From: Myroides phaeus
GTDB taxonomy: Bacteria; Bacteroidota; Bacteroidia; Flavobacteriales; Flavobacteriaceae
Direction: 5' to 3'
Assembly (NCBI RefSeq): GCF_009799805.1
Contig: NZ_CP047050.1
Coordinates: forward strand, 1 to 64,000
DNA length: 64,000 nucleotides
Shown here: positions 24,023-33,863 of the stretch, piece by piece
Layout: each line of letters starts with the position of its first letter
Numbering within the stretch: the first letter of the stretch is position 1
Notes under the pieces: generated by a model
What the model saw: the letters and a program-made list of their open reading frames with translations, nothing else
Told to the model about the DNA's origin: nothing
Database searches by the model: none
Position numbers and translations under genes: made by a program

Positions 24023-25483
24023 GTGAAGATACTTGACCGTTATATTTTAAAGACCTTTATAACAACACTGCTTACAGTGTTTGCTATTTTATATTTTATA
24101 TTCATACTTCAAGGTGTATGGCTATTCATTTCTGAGTTAGCAGGAAAAGATTTGGACATATTAATTATTGTTCAATTCCTTCTATTCTACTCACCCAAGA
24201 TGGTACCTTTAGTGTTACCACTATCTGTACTTTTAGCTTCTATTATGACCTTTGGTAGCTTTGCCGAAAACTACGAGTTTGCTGCAATGAAAGCGTCGGG
24301 TATTTCTCTAAAAAGAGCAATGCGCCCGCTATCTATCTTTATTTTCATTTTAGCAGCTATTTCTTTTTGGTTTGCTAATGATGTTATTCCAAAGGCAGAA
24401 TATAAATTCTTAAACCTGAGAAAAGAAATCATTCAGACTAAACCCGCTATGGCTATTGCTGCAGGACAGTTTAATGACTTAGGACAAGTAAATATCAAAG
24501 TAGATAATAAGTCTGGAAAAAACGGACAATATCTAAAAAATGTAACAATGCACGTTAAATCTAATTCAGGATATGAAAATAAAACTGTTATTAGATCTAT
24601 AGATGGAGAGCTACAAACAGATGAATCGTCTAATATTCTTAAGCTACACTTATTTGATGGGAATTATTATGATGATGTTACAGCAAAAACATACGAACAA
24701 GCTAAAAAGCATCCTTTTGTAAAGACAAAGTTTGAAAAATACACGATGAACATCGATTTGAGTAGTTTTCAAAATGAAGGAAAAGACGACGAAAAAATTA
24801 CAAATACATATGGAATGCTTAATTTGAAAGAATTGAACTATACGATTGATTCATTACAAAAAGCATTAGATATAGAAAAGAATTCAAATACAGACAACAT
24901 TTCTCTGAGAATGACTAACCTATTCACAGAGGCGTCTCCGAAAGAAACTACTATTAAAATAGTAGAAATTGCCCCAGAAAACTTATTAGAAAGTTTTACA
25001 AAAGACAATCAAAGTCGTATTTTACAATCAGCTATAGACTACACTAATAATATTAGTTTTAATGCTGAAAGTAATGACCTTTCTGTATTAAATCAAGTAA
25101 AGAAAATTAATGACCACTGGCTTGCTTTTTATGAGAAATTCGTAATTGCTTTCTCTTGTTTCCTTATGTTTTATATAGGAGCACCATTAGGAGCAATTAT
25201 ACGTAAAGGAGGATTGGGATTACCTATCGTTTTTGCAGTTATAATTTTCATTACTTACCACTTTATTAATACATTTGGTAAAAAGCTCGCACAAGAAGAT
25301 GGTATTACACCGTTCTTAGGAGGTTGGATAGGTTCTTTAGTATTAACTCCGTTAGCAGTGTACTTAACATATAAAGCTACAAAAGATAACGGACAAGTAA
25401 ACTTTAGTGCTACAATAGATCCAATTGTAGATTTCTTTAAAGCATTAACAAAAAAGAAAACACAATCTGAAGCAAGTAGATAA
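24023..25483 (+). CDS. LptF/LptG-family LPS export permease
   Basis: A 486-residue permease of the YjgP/YjgQ family, the membrane partner of LptB that extracts lipopolysaccharide. Three helices at the N-terminus (from MKILDRYILKTFITTLL), a large periplasmic domain (about 130-360), and three C-terminal helices (about 370-455). The start codon is GTG at 24023, 10 bases after the lolA stop; no better ATG lies nearby. Whether it acts as LptF or LptG cannot be told by eye. Confidence 0.9.
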   Translation: MKILDRYILKTFITTLLTVFAILYFIFILQGVWLFISELAGKDLDILIIVQFLLFYSPKMVPLVLPLSVLLASIMTFGSFAENYEFAAMKASGISLKRAMRPLSIFIFILAAISFWFANDVIPKAEYKFLNLRKEIIQTKPAMAIAAGQFNDLGQVNIKVDNKSGKNGQYLKNVTMHVKSNSGYENKTVIRSIDGELQTDESSNILKLHLFDGNYYDDVTAKTYEQAKKHPFVKTKFEKYTMNIDLSSFQNEGKDDEKITNTYGMLNLKELNYTIDSLQKALDIEKNSNTDNISLRMTNLFTEASPKETTIKIVEIAPENLLESFTKDNQSRILQSAIDYTNNISFNAESNDLSVLNQVKKINDHWLAFYEKFVIAFSCFLMFYIGAPLGAIIRKGGLGLPIVFAVIIFITYHFINTFGKKLAQEDGITPFLGGWIGSLVLTPLAVYLTYKATKDNGQVNFSATIDPIVDFFKALTKKKTQSEASR

Positions 25484-25540
25484 TACTTACTTTTAGAACG
25501 TAAATAAAAACAATTTGTAGTAACAACAAAAACAACTATA

Positions 25541-26674
25541 ATGTCACACAATCACATTCAATTAAACACTATTGAGGAAGCAATCGAAGATATCCGTGCA
25601 GGAAAAGTAATCATAGTGGTAGATGATGAGGATCGTGAAAACGAAGGTGATTTTATCGCCGCTGCAGAGAAAGTTACACCAGAAATGATCAATTTCATGG
25701 CAACTCACGGTAGAGGACTTATCTGCGCTCCCCTTACACAATCAAGATGTAAAGAATTGGATTTAAATCCAATGGTTTCAAATAACACAGTTTTACACCA
25801 GACGGCTTTTACAGTATCGATTGACTTAAAAGGAAACGGATGTACAACAGGTATTTCAGTTCACGATAGAGCTAAAACTATTGAATCTTTGGTTAAAGAA
25901 GAGACGAAAGCAGAAGATTTAGGACGTCCTGGACACATTTTTCCATTAATTGCTAAGCAAGGTGGAGTATTAAGAAGAACTGGGCACACAGAGGCTGCAG
26001 TTGACTTAGCACGCTTAGCCGGTTTTAAACCTGCTGGTATTTTAGTAGAAATTTTAAACGAAGATGGTTCTATGGCTCGTTTACCTCAACTTGTTGAAGT
26101 AGCTAAGAAATGGGATCTAAAGATTATATCAATTGAAAACTTAGTTTCTTATAGAATGAAACACGATAGTTTGATTGACAAAAAAGAAGACTTCGAAATT
26201 GATACTCGTTTTGGTAAATTCAGATTAAGAGCATACCAACAAAATACAAATGATCAAGTACACATTGCTTTAACAAAAGGTACTTGGAATGAAGGAGAGC
26301 CTGTATTAACTCGTATTAATTCAATGATTGCTAACAACGATATTTTAGATGCTCTTAGTGGTAAACTAAATAAACGCCTTGAGTCAGCTTTCAACAGAGT
26401 TAATGAAGAAGGAAAAGGAGCTATTTTATTCATTAATCAAGAAGAACAAAGTTCAAGTTTATTGAAAAGATTAGCGGTAATTAAAGAGCAAAAAGCAAGT
26501 TTAGATATGGATACTCCAAAATTAACCGCTGATGAAAAAGACTTCGGTATTGGAGCTCAAATATTACACGACTTAAACATTACTAATATTAACTTAATGA
26601 CTAACTCTGAACAAGCAAAAAGAGTAGGAATGACTGGTTATGGTTTAGAAATTACAGGATATACTAAATATTAA
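25541..26674 (+). CDS. ribB: 3,4-dihydroxy-2-butanone-4-phosphate synthase with a degenerate GTP cyclohydrolase II domain
   Basis: A 377-residue RibBA-type fusion in riboflavin synthesis. The RibB half (about 1-205) has the acid loop [13 protein letters not shown] (27-39), [12 protein letters not shown] and [21 protein letters not shown] in two parts, all intact. The C-terminal half (about 206-377) aligns with RibA but lacks the zinc-binding Cys...CxC motif: where the active form has HSEC and RCDCG, this one reads [18 protein letters not shown]. So only the butanone-phosphate synthase should work, and a separate ribA must exist elsewhere. Confidence 0.93.
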   Translation: MSHNHIQLNTIEEAIEDIRAGKVIIVVDDEDRENEGDFIAAAEKVTPEMINFMATHGRGLICAPLTQSRCKELDLNPMVSNNTVLHQTAFTVSIDLKGNGCTTGISVHDRAKTIESLVKEETKAEDLGRPGHIFPLIAKQGGVLRRTGHTEAAVDLARLAGFKPAGILVEILNEDGSMARLPQLVEVAKKWDLKIISIENLVSYRMKHDSLIDKKEDFEIDTRFGKFRLRAYQQNTNDQVHIALTKGTWNEGEPVLTRINSMIANNDILDALSGKLNKRLESAFNRVNEEGKGAILFINQEEQSSSLLKRLAVIKEQKASLDMDTPKLTADEKDFGIGAQILHDLNITNINLMTNSEQAKRVGMTGYGLEITGYTKY

Positions 26675-26705
26675 TTTGAAGTAATATTCTTATTTTAAAT
26701 AACTT

Positions 26706-26749
26706 AAAAAAAGTGAGGTAAAAAAAGTAATTTTTACTTCACTTTTTTT
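26706..26749 (+). terminator. Terminator of ribB
   Basis: AAAAGTGAGGTAAAAA pairs with TTTTTACTTCACTTTT (one G-T), strong T-tract. Confidence 0.85.
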
Positions 26750-26779
26750 TTGGATAAACAATCTAAAGTTCTATATTTG
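26749..26779 (+). promoter_or_regulatory. tRNA-Ser promoter
   Basis: TTTG (26749-26752), 19 bases, TATATTTG (26772-26779) followed by CACTCG: an exact match to the Bacteroidota consensus. It overlaps the tail of the ribB terminator. Confidence 0.8.
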
Positions 26780-26809
26780 CACTCGCAATACGGAACAATC
26801 CGTTCGACT

Positions 26810-26894
26810 GGAGAAATGGCAGAGTGGTCGAATGCGGCAGTCTTGAAAACTGTTGACTGTAACAGGTCCGGGGGTTCGAATCCCTCTTTCTCCG
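26810..26894 (+). tRNA. tRNA-Ser (anticodon TGA)
   Basis: Acceptor stem GGAGAAA/TTTCTCC, D arm, anticodon loop CTTGAAA with TGA at 26844-26846, long variable arm typical of tRNA-Ser, and T loop GGTTCGAATCC. CCA is not encoded. It has its own promoter and terminator. The flanking frames across it are shadows. Confidence 0.97.
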
Positions 26895-26900
26895 CAAAGA

Positions 26901-26930
26901 AAACCGATAACGAAAGTTATCGGTTTTTTT
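26901..26930 (+). terminator. Terminator of tRNA-Ser
   Basis: AAACCGATAAC (26901-26911), loop GAAA, GTTATCGGTTT (26916-26926), T-tract. Confidence 0.9.
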
Positions 26931-27093
26931 ATTATAAGGAACTTTACAATGGTTTCTTTTGTATTCCCCCTATTAGCGTTAAGTAACCTCATCTTTCCTA
27001 CTTTTATTTTATCTCTCAATATCTATTATAGTATAAAAGACAAAACCTATAAGTATAAACTTATAGGCCTTGCTAATTAACAAATACAAACAC

Positions 27094-27639
27094 TTAATCT
27101 TCGACTTTCCAAAAAGACCATTCCTCTCCATTAAACACACATAACATCTTTGAGATAGTATCATATGCAATAGTACCAGAGGCTGGACTTTTTATATTTA
27201 GATGAGGACTCTTACTCTTTGGTAACACCATTGCTTTATCAGTTGCTTCCAAAATTAAGACCCCTTTAGCTGTTGAAGAATCTTTTCCAATTATTGTAGG
27301 TGAATAATTCTCTGCTAAAGATTCGTGAATACTTAAATCAACAGTACCTGGGTTTATAGATAAATCCACCCAACCTGCTGTATTGCCGGCTCTGTAGTAT
27401 TTCACCTTCTTTTCATTAGAATCATATATCATAGTTCCTCCTACTGGAGAAATAACATCAGAATCTTTATTTACCCAAGATAAAATCATCCCTCTATTAT
27501 CATCTTCCTTAAAGTCTAAAATAACATCTTTTCCTTCCACTTCATTTTTACCTATTGCAGTTTGTGCAAAAAGTGAAGTAAAACTGAAACAACAAAAGAA
27601 AATCATAATAATAGATTGCTTATTAATTTTTTGATACAT
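27094..27639 (-). CDS. Secreted protein of unknown function, partner of the 1492-residue surface protein
   Basis: Not recognised by function. The product is about 181 residues with a signal peptide (MYQKINKQSIIMIFFCCFSF...LFAQ). The mature part has short beta-rich segments and ends with GTIAYDTISKMLCVFNGEEW, which resembles the C-terminal GMLVYDTTVNCIKLYNGKSW of the neighbouring giant protein, so both carry the same terminal module. A longer start at 27669 overlaps the upstream stop as ATGA and is possible; I prefer 27639 because it gives a compact signal peptide. Confidence 0.65.
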   Translation of the reverse strand: MYQKINKQSIIMIFFCCFSFTSLFAQTAIGKNEVEGKDVILDFKEDDNRGMILSWVNKDSDVISPVGGTMIYDSNEKKVKYYRAGNTAGWVDLSINPGTVDLSIHESLAENYSPTIIGKDSSTAKGVLILEATDKAMVLPKSKSPHLNIKSPASGTIAYDTISKMLCVFNGEEWSFWKVED

Positions 27640-27665
27640 AGCTATTCTATTTAAATTTATAAATA

Positions 27666-30600
27666 TCATTCATCAACACAGCCTTGTTCGACACATCCCC
27701 AAGACTTGCCATTATATAACTTGATGCAATTAACAGTAGTATCATATACTAACATTCCTTCTTTTGCTTCCAATTTAGATATCTGATTTGTTGTCAAACG
27801 AGTAATTACCAATCCTTTATTATTAGACTCTAAGACTACAAAAGCATTACCACGTTTATCCATCCAATCCATATTAGGTCTGTTTAAAGTAGTCAATGCC
27901 ATAAACCCATCTGAAGCAAAAATATCCCCATTGTCTCCTATAACAGGTTTGTAATAACAAACCGTACAATACGGCAATTCTATATCTCCGCTTGCAAAAA
28001 GTAATGAAGAGTTTAGACACTCGTCTTCTGATTCACTATTCAATTCAAAACTAAAGCTTGCATTAATAGGTTTTTTAGTGACAATATCCTTATCATAATC
28101 AGTTAAATTACCAGAAGCTACAACTTTATATTTTATCCAACTCTTACCAATAGGTAATGTAAAATCTTCATATTCTAAACTTCCTTCTTCCCCTTGATTA
28201 CTTCCCAATCTTAAACCATTTGATGTTTTTAAACTTCCAGATACTAACTTAAAAGAGTTACTATCATAATCTATCCCTAAGAACATATCTTTTAGTTCAA
28301 TATCATTTGGATTCTCTATTTCAATAGTGAACTCTATTTCCTTTGATAAAGCAAAACAACTTTTATCTGTAGTAAAAGAAGTAACTACCTGTTTTGGTCT
28401 TGGAGAATCAGACACCTTAGTTTCTGTAAAATTATTACCTGTTAGACGATCTTGACTTAATAACTCTACTTTTTTACCTAATCTTTCATAATCCAAAGCA
28501 GCCCTATTTTTATAAATACCAGGATTAGCATTTTCATCAAAAACAGCACTTGCTCTAAGCATATAAGTACTTCCTCCCCCAGGTACTATCAGTCCCGAAA
28601 CAACCAATGTTCTTGTTCCATATCCATACACTTTATCATCACCGACTTCAATATCTCCAGCTGAGAACGAATCATTAAGCCATACCATCCCTTCAGGTAG
28701 AGTATCTGTAAACAGAACCTCTTTTGGTGCACAATTAGTATTTACAACACTAAACTTATAATCCACAACTTCACATAACTTTGCTTCAGTTGGTCCTTGT
28801 TTAACAAAGATCAATCCATCCTCATTAGGTGGTGGAGGTGGTGCAACACAATAAAACTCCATTGGACCAATCCCTATAAAAGAGCTTGAATTAGAAGAAG
28901 CGGTACTTACAGTTTTATAAATGATACGTATCTCTTCAACTGGTTTTTCAAAATCAACAAATACCCTACCTCGAAGATTAGTATACCCAGAACTTCCATT
29001 GCCAGGTACTCCAGGAGATTTAGCTACGGCACCACCAATATTATTTAATGTATAACGACTCAAAGCAGGTTTTTTATAAGTGTAGGTCAACTTTGGATAT
29101 ATTGTTCTTCCATTACAATAACCTATAACTTGAACATCATCAAGTACTTTACCTGAGCGATCAACATCAAATAACTCAAAGGAAGTAGCAGCAGCAGTTT
29201 TTTCTCCTCTATCTGTTTTAAATACGACTTTAGTAGTAACAACTCCACTTCCACTCTTTTTCTCTCTAAGTGATTTTTTAGAAGATGCTCTTGGATATTT
29301 TAGTTTTAAATTATTACTTGGATCCTCAATAGATATATTTACATTAAAATTGTCTCCTAAACTAAAGTTTTTTGGTCCTTTATCCCCTCGTTTCCAATTC
29401 TTTTTTGTGAAATCGATTGACTTTATACCTTGGAAATCACACCCTTCACAAGTACCTATTCCTTTTGCACCAAAAGTAAAATAACTATACTTCTCTTTAA
29501 ATTTATAATTTACTACATGTTTATCATCCACAAAAGTCATTGGTACTATCTGATCCCATTTATTAGCACTTAACTTACTTGCGCTATCTGCAACTAATAA
29601 AAAAACTTGATAGCCAGCTCCATTATAAGGAAATAATTCTCCTGAAGCACTAACCAATATACTTTGGTCAAAATTCTCATTATCTACTAACCAAATTCTT
29701 CCATTTAATCGAGAGTCCATTGCACCACAAACATCTTGATTACCTGCAAAAGAATACTCTGTCATTGGTAAATTATTATGCCCCCAAGTAAGTGCAGATT
29801 TATCGCGAATTATATTTCCTAAATTTGGTTTCATACCTAATTTAGTTCCTACTCCCATATGTACTATACTTCCATATTCAGTAGACTTAGATTGCCTATT
29901 GTATAAACTTGCATTGTCATCTCTCAATACAGAAGTTACATTATTATGATACGATTTATGAATTTGGTCATTCCCAAACCAAATGGGGTCATTATTGGAA
30001 AACACATAATTAAAATTAGTATTAATAGATTCCTTATCTAAATCTATTGTAATTCCATACTTCAATCCTAAATATGAATTAATTTTATTTTTTTCTATTT
30101 GGGTTAATGCCCTTTCGTAGGCAATAATTTCAGGCATTGCCCCATCTAAATAATACGTTTTTGAAGAACTCGCTAACCCAAGCATTCCTTTTTCATTCAT
30201 TGCTACATATTTAGAAGTATGTCGTACAATATCACTATGTGCATCAAACTCAAAGGCTATATTTGTTCCTATAGCCCAGTGATAACTTGCAATAGTTGTT
30301 GATTTAGGTGTAAACAATCTCTTCGTACTATTGGTCAACGCCGTTGAACCTATTCGCCCAAAGCCACTTTCTTTATTTTGATATACACCAAATGATGGTC
30401 TTCTTGCTTTCGAATTTACAACATCAGAACCAAAGCCTATAAAATAAGACCTATCATTTGCAAAACTGTGATTTACGACTGTGTAAATAGCGACATTAGC
30501 AGGAGCTGCTACAGAAAAAGGAGCACGCTCTGTAACTAAATAATCTTGCCATTTTCTAAATAATGCTGTTGGGTGAAAGTTCGTTCTCTCATCTGCTTCA

Positions 30601-32144
30601 ACATATAATGCTGATGATTTATTAGAAATCTTACGTTTATAACTTGTGCCAAAACCTGCATAATCGCTCCAGTTTAAAATTTCTCCAGAACCATTAACTG
30701 TTATTGTATTAGCGATTGAAGCATTTAACCACATTTTTAAACCATCTACAACACCTCCTGGTGCTTTTACGTGGTAAGCAAAACCAATAAAATCTCCATC
30801 ATTAATTTGTATATTTTCAACCTTTCCTCCTTTTATTCTATAAATTCGAGTAGTAGATGGTGTAAACCTTGCATCTTTACTTATTAGTAACCATTCGCCT
30901 AAATTAGGAGCAATATTTACTGTAAAAGATTCCTTTCCACTTACCTTCGCTCTATATTGATACTTATAGATTGAAGAAACCTTCTCTTCTCTAATAACTC
31001 CTGTTACAGGATCTATTACTGTACCGAACTCATAATTTATAAACCTTGTTCCTTGACCAAACTCATATGGTTTAACTCCAATTTCTCCATTACCACCAAA
31101 CATCACAGCAGTCTTATCTTCTAATTCAAATACATTCTCATTATTTGTGTCTTCAAGATTTCCAACATAAACGGTCATATAATGATTATTAGAATTTATT
31201 GATTGTTTTTGATTCAAACCACTTAAATTATCCCTTGCAATACCAAAAATATCTTTATTAAAAGAAGTATAACCACTTGAATCAATATTATAAACTATAA
31301 AATTATTTGATAACATATACATACGTTGTACTCCCGATAATTCTAATGAAATACCGTATTTTATCGCTAAATAACTATTTAATTGTATTAATTCAGTAGA
31401 AGAAAGAGTTGCACCACTTGAACGTGATAAGACAATTACCTCCTGTATCTCTCCAAAAAAAGAATTACTACTTGAATTACCGTCGTCAGAATTACCAAGT
31501 ACACTAACACCCTTTTTATCAGTAGATAATTTTAATTGCTTATCTGCTGTGTTTTTTAAACTACTTAATCCATTAAAATAAAACTCATTCTTCGCTCCAT
31601 TCTTCTTATTAGGAATTATTGAAATTCCAATCCCGTAATCAAGCGCATCATTTTGATGATTAACACTTGTAGCATCTATTTCTTCCCATAAACTACCCTC
31701 CCATCCGAAATTATTACGCCTTGACGCATTTAAAGAAAAAACAGTTGCCTTACCATCACTTAAATCTCTATCTATCTTTGAAACCCAAATTACAAAATAT
31801 GACTTTTTATCATCAACCTTAAAAATAGATTGTGTGACTAATTTTCGTTTTTTATCTTCATCACTACCTTTTTCCTCGTTAATTGAATAAAACTCTACAG
31901 CAGGATGATAGTTCATTCCTGATTTTGTAAATCGCGGTAAAGTTCCTAAAATCCCCCAAAAATCTCTTTTATTACCAGATAAATCTTGCCATAGATGTAC
32001 AGCAGTGCCCTCTTCTTGCTCATTAGAATTTAGAGCATCAGCTTTTAACCAAATCTCAACATCAATATTAGAAATACCTCCTGGACTCTGAGCGGTAATC
32101 CATAATGAACATAAAAAAAATACAAGTGTATAAATGTTTCTCAT
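27666..32144 (-). CDS. Giant secreted surface protein with two LamG-like modules and DUF11-like repeats
   Basis: A 1492-residue exported protein, function unknown. Signal peptide about 1-18 (ending WITAQS). Two copies of a concanavalin/LamG-like module follow: about 24-265 (opening IEIWLKAD-like, closing YLAIKYGISL) and about 470-705 (opening LKMWLNASI, closing YLGLKYGITI). About 1120-1400 holds DUF11-like beta domains (VKQGPTEAKLCEVVDYKFSV). The C-terminus carries the YDTTVNCIKLYNGKSW module shared with the next gene. No canonical T9SS C-terminal domain is evident. Likely adhesin or matrix protein, by inference. Confidence 0.75.
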   Translation of the reverse strand: MRNIYTLVFFLCSLWITAQSPGGISNIDVEIWLKADALNSNEQEEGTAVHLWQDLSGNKRDFWGILGTLPRFTKSGMNYHPAVEFYSINEEKGSDEDKKRKLVTQSIFKVDDKKSYFVIWVSKIDRDLSDGKATVFSLNASRRNNFGWEGSLWEEIDATSVNHQNDALDYGIGISIIPNKKNGAKNEFYFNGLSSLKNTADKQLKLSTDKKGVSVLGNSDDGNSSSNSFFGEIQEVIVLSRSSGATLSSTELIQLNSYLAIKYGISLELSGVQRMYMLSNNFIVYNIDSSGYTSFNKDIFGIARDNLSGLNQKQSINSNNHYMTVYVGNLEDTNNENVFELEDKTAVMFGGNGEIGVKPYEFGQGTRFINYEFGTVIDPVTGVIREEKVSSIYKYQYRAKVSGKESFTVNIAPNLGEWLLISKDARFTPSTTRIYRIKGGKVENIQINDGDFIGFAYHVKAPGGVVDGLKMWLNASIANTITVNGSGEILNWSDYAGFGTSYKRKISNKSSALYVEADERTNFHPTALFRKWQDYLVTERAPFSVAAPANVAIYTVVNHSFANDRSYFIGFGSDVVNSKARRPSFGVYQNKESGFGRIGSTALTNSTKRLFTPKSTTIASYHWAIGTNIAFEFDAHSDIVRHTSKYVAMNEKGMLGLASSSKTYYLDGAMPEIIAYERALTQIEKNKINSYLGLKYGITIDLDKESINTNFNYVFSNNDPIWFGNDQIHKSYHNNVTSVLRDDNASLYNRQSKSTEYGSIVHMGVGTKLGMKPNLGNIIRDKSALTWGHNNLPMTEYSFAGNQDVCGAMDSRLNGRIWLVDNENFDQSILVSASGELFPYNGAGYQVFLLVADSASKLSANKWDQIVPMTFVDDKHVVNYKFKEKYSYFTFGAKGIGTCEGCDFQGIKSIDFTKKNWKRGDKGPKNFSLGDNFNVNISIEDPSNNLKLKYPRASSKKSLREKKSGSGVVTTKVVFKTDRGEKTAAATSFELFDVDRSGKVLDDVQVIGYCNGRTIYPKLTYTYKKPALSRYTLNNIGGAVAKSPGVPGNGSSGYTNLRGRVFVDFEKPVEEIRIIYKTVSTASSNSSSFIGIGPMEFYCVAPPPPPNEDGLIFVKQGPTEAKLCEVVDYKFSVVNTNCAPKEVLFTDTLPEGMVWLNDSFSAGDIEVGDDKVYGYGTRTLVVSGLIVPGGGSTYMLRASAVFDENANPGIYKNRAALDYERLGKKVELLSQDRLTGNNFTETKVSDSPRPKQVVTSFTTDKSCFALSKEIEFTIEIENPNDIELKDMFLGIDYDSNSFKLVSGSLKTSNGLRLGSNQGEEGSLEYEDFTLPIGKSWIKYKVVASGNLTDYDKDIVTKKPINASFSFELNSESEDECLNSSLLFASGDIELPYCTVCYYKPVIGDNGDIFASDGFMALTTLNRPNMDWMDKRGNAFVVLESNNKGLVITRLTTNQISKLEAKEGMLVYDTTVNCIKLYNGKSWGCVEQGCVDE

Positions 32145-32855
32145 AACTAACTGGATTATTTTTTTCTTATTATACCTCCGTTCATATTCTCAACAAACAG
32201 CAACTTCACTAATTACGAATAATAAATATTTACGTCTTTTTAACTAACAGACCTCACTTAAATATAATATCTAATCTCAATATTTTAATAATCCAATTTA
32301 TTTTTACGATATTATCAAAAAATAGTTTAGCCACGTTAATCACAATTATCATTTACACATATTTTTAAACAAAACACTTAATTATTACCATCATTATTTC
32401 ATAAAAAAACACTCACAAACAAACAGAATTACACACGAATATTTAAAAAAACAACAACATATCTCTTATTAACAAAAATAATAACCCATTAAAAAACAAT
32501 TATTTAGATATTACTCAATAAAACAAGTGTTTTAAAAAATCTCATTATTAAAACATTAACACATAAAAAAAGATAATATTCGCAAAACGAACTAAACATT
32601 TACATTGATTTAAAAATGTAAAAACTTTTAAGTGCGACATTGATTATCTATTTATAATCATATTTTAATCCCAATAACTCATACCTCACAACAGTTTACC
32701 AACATTATTCCCTCTAAAAATAGCATAGCCAAAAAAATATAAATACTTTTATACTTTAGTTACAACAAACAAGAGTATTACTTGCCTAAAGCTTCTAAGC
32801 TTGCTATCTAAATCTTGTTTATAATAAGTATAACCGATAAAACAATTTTATTTCA
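32145..32855. other. Long A/T-rich divergent intergenic region
   Basis: About 710 bases between the giant surface-protein gene and the DyP peroxidase. Very rich in A runs, no frame above noise, no clear TAnnTTTG element for either gene; TACTTTAG near 32752 is a weak candidate for the plus strand. Small dyads such as AAAACA-N2-TGTTTT occur. It may hold long regulatory leaders. Confidence 0.5.
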
Positions 32856-33803
32856 ATGGAAAACAAAACGAATAAACCGCAAAGTGTTACTGATTATCCA
32901 AATAAGAACACCATTTTTTCAGTTTGGAAGTTTAAACAAGGTGCTAATATTAAACCTGCTTTTGAAAAACTTTGTGGATTGGTCAATAACTTAAACAATT
33001 CATTTAAAATCCGCATTCCAGATGCTAAAACAAGTTGCATTATGGGAGTTGGTTACAACGCTTGGTTAGACTTAGGTTTACCTACTCCTCTTCCGAAAGA
33101 ATTTAAACCTTTTGAAGAAATCAAAGGCGAGAAACACACTGCTGTTTCTACAGAAGGAGACTTACACTTTCACCTAAGTGCTATTAATCCGGCTATTTGC
33201 TTTGATATGGCAGCTGCCTTAGCGGATATATTAATTCCGATTGCTGATTGTTTAGAAGAAGTACAAGGATTTAGATATTGGGATGGTAGATCTATTATCG
33301 GATTTGTGGATGGTACTGAAAACCCAACTGACGACGATAGAGATTACTTTGGTGTTGTACGCGATAACGACCCTGCTTATAATGGTGGTAGTTATTTATT
33401 TGTTCAAAAGTATATTCACAATATGAATAACTGGAACAAGCTTTCTACAGAAGACCAAGAAAAGGTAATTGGTAGATATAAGGCAACTGACATTGAAATG
33501 GAAGAAGACGTTAAACCTTCTAACTCTCACTCGTCATTAACGGCTATTGAAGATGAAGATGGAAATGAACTAAAAATTGTAAGAGCAAATATGCCGTTTG
33601 CTAACCCTTCTAAAGGTGAAGCAGGTACTTATTTCATTTCTTATGCAAGTACGTTTAGTACAACTAAGAAAATGTTAGAGAATATGTTTATCGGTGATCC
33701 AGTAGGAAACTACGATAGAATATTAGATTTTAGTACAGCTAAAACAGGTACGTTATACTTTGTGCCTTCTCTTGATATGTTAGACGATTATTCTGCTGAA
33801 TAA
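32856..33803 (+). CDS. DyP-type haem peroxidase
   Basis: A 315-residue dye-decolourising peroxidase. GFVDGTENP at 149-157 is the family GXXDG motif with catalytic Asp152; the likely proximal haem ligand is His225 in SNSHSSL and the distal Arg243 in IVRANMPF. No signal peptide or Tat motif is seen, so it is cytoplasmic or an encapsulin cargo; no encapsulin gene is in the window. The family oxidises dyes or porphyrins with H2O2. Confidence 0.94.
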   Translation: MENKTNKPQSVTDYPNKNTIFSVWKFKQGANIKPAFEKLCGLVNNLNNSFKIRIPDAKTSCIMGVGYNAWLDLGLPTPLPKEFKPFEEIKGEKHTAVSTEGDLHFHLSAINPAICFDMAAALADILIPIADCLEEVQGFRYWDGRSIIGFVDGTENPTDDDRDYFGVVRDNDPAYNGGSYLFVQKYIHNMNNWNKLSTEDQEKVIGRYKATDIEMEEDVKPSNSHSSLTAIEDEDGNELKIVRANMPFANPSKGEAGTYFISYASTFSTTKKMLENMFIGDPVGNYDRILDFSTAKTGTLYFVPSLDMLDDYSAE

Positions 33804-33813
33804 TACAGCATAA

Positions 33814-33846
33814 AAAAGCCTCTACTTAAAATTAGTAGAGGCTTTT
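33814..33846. terminator. Bidirectional terminator (DyP / GNAT)
   Basis: AAAAGCCTCTACT (33814-33826) and AGTAGAGGCTTTT (33834-33846), 7-base loop, between convergent genes. Confidence 0.88.
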
Positions 33847-33863
33847 CTTTTATATCTTCAATT

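Noticed and set aside
27666..32144. A type IX secretion C-terminal domain on the giant surface protein
   Set aside because: The last 80 residues lack the usual glycine/lysine-terminated T9SS tail; only the YDT/YNG/W module is visible.
26810..33000. A genomic island inserted at tRNA-Ser
   Set aside because: No integrase gene is seen and I could not find a second copy of the tRNA 3' end (GGTTCGAATCCC) further right. The surface-protein genes may simply be lineage-specific.
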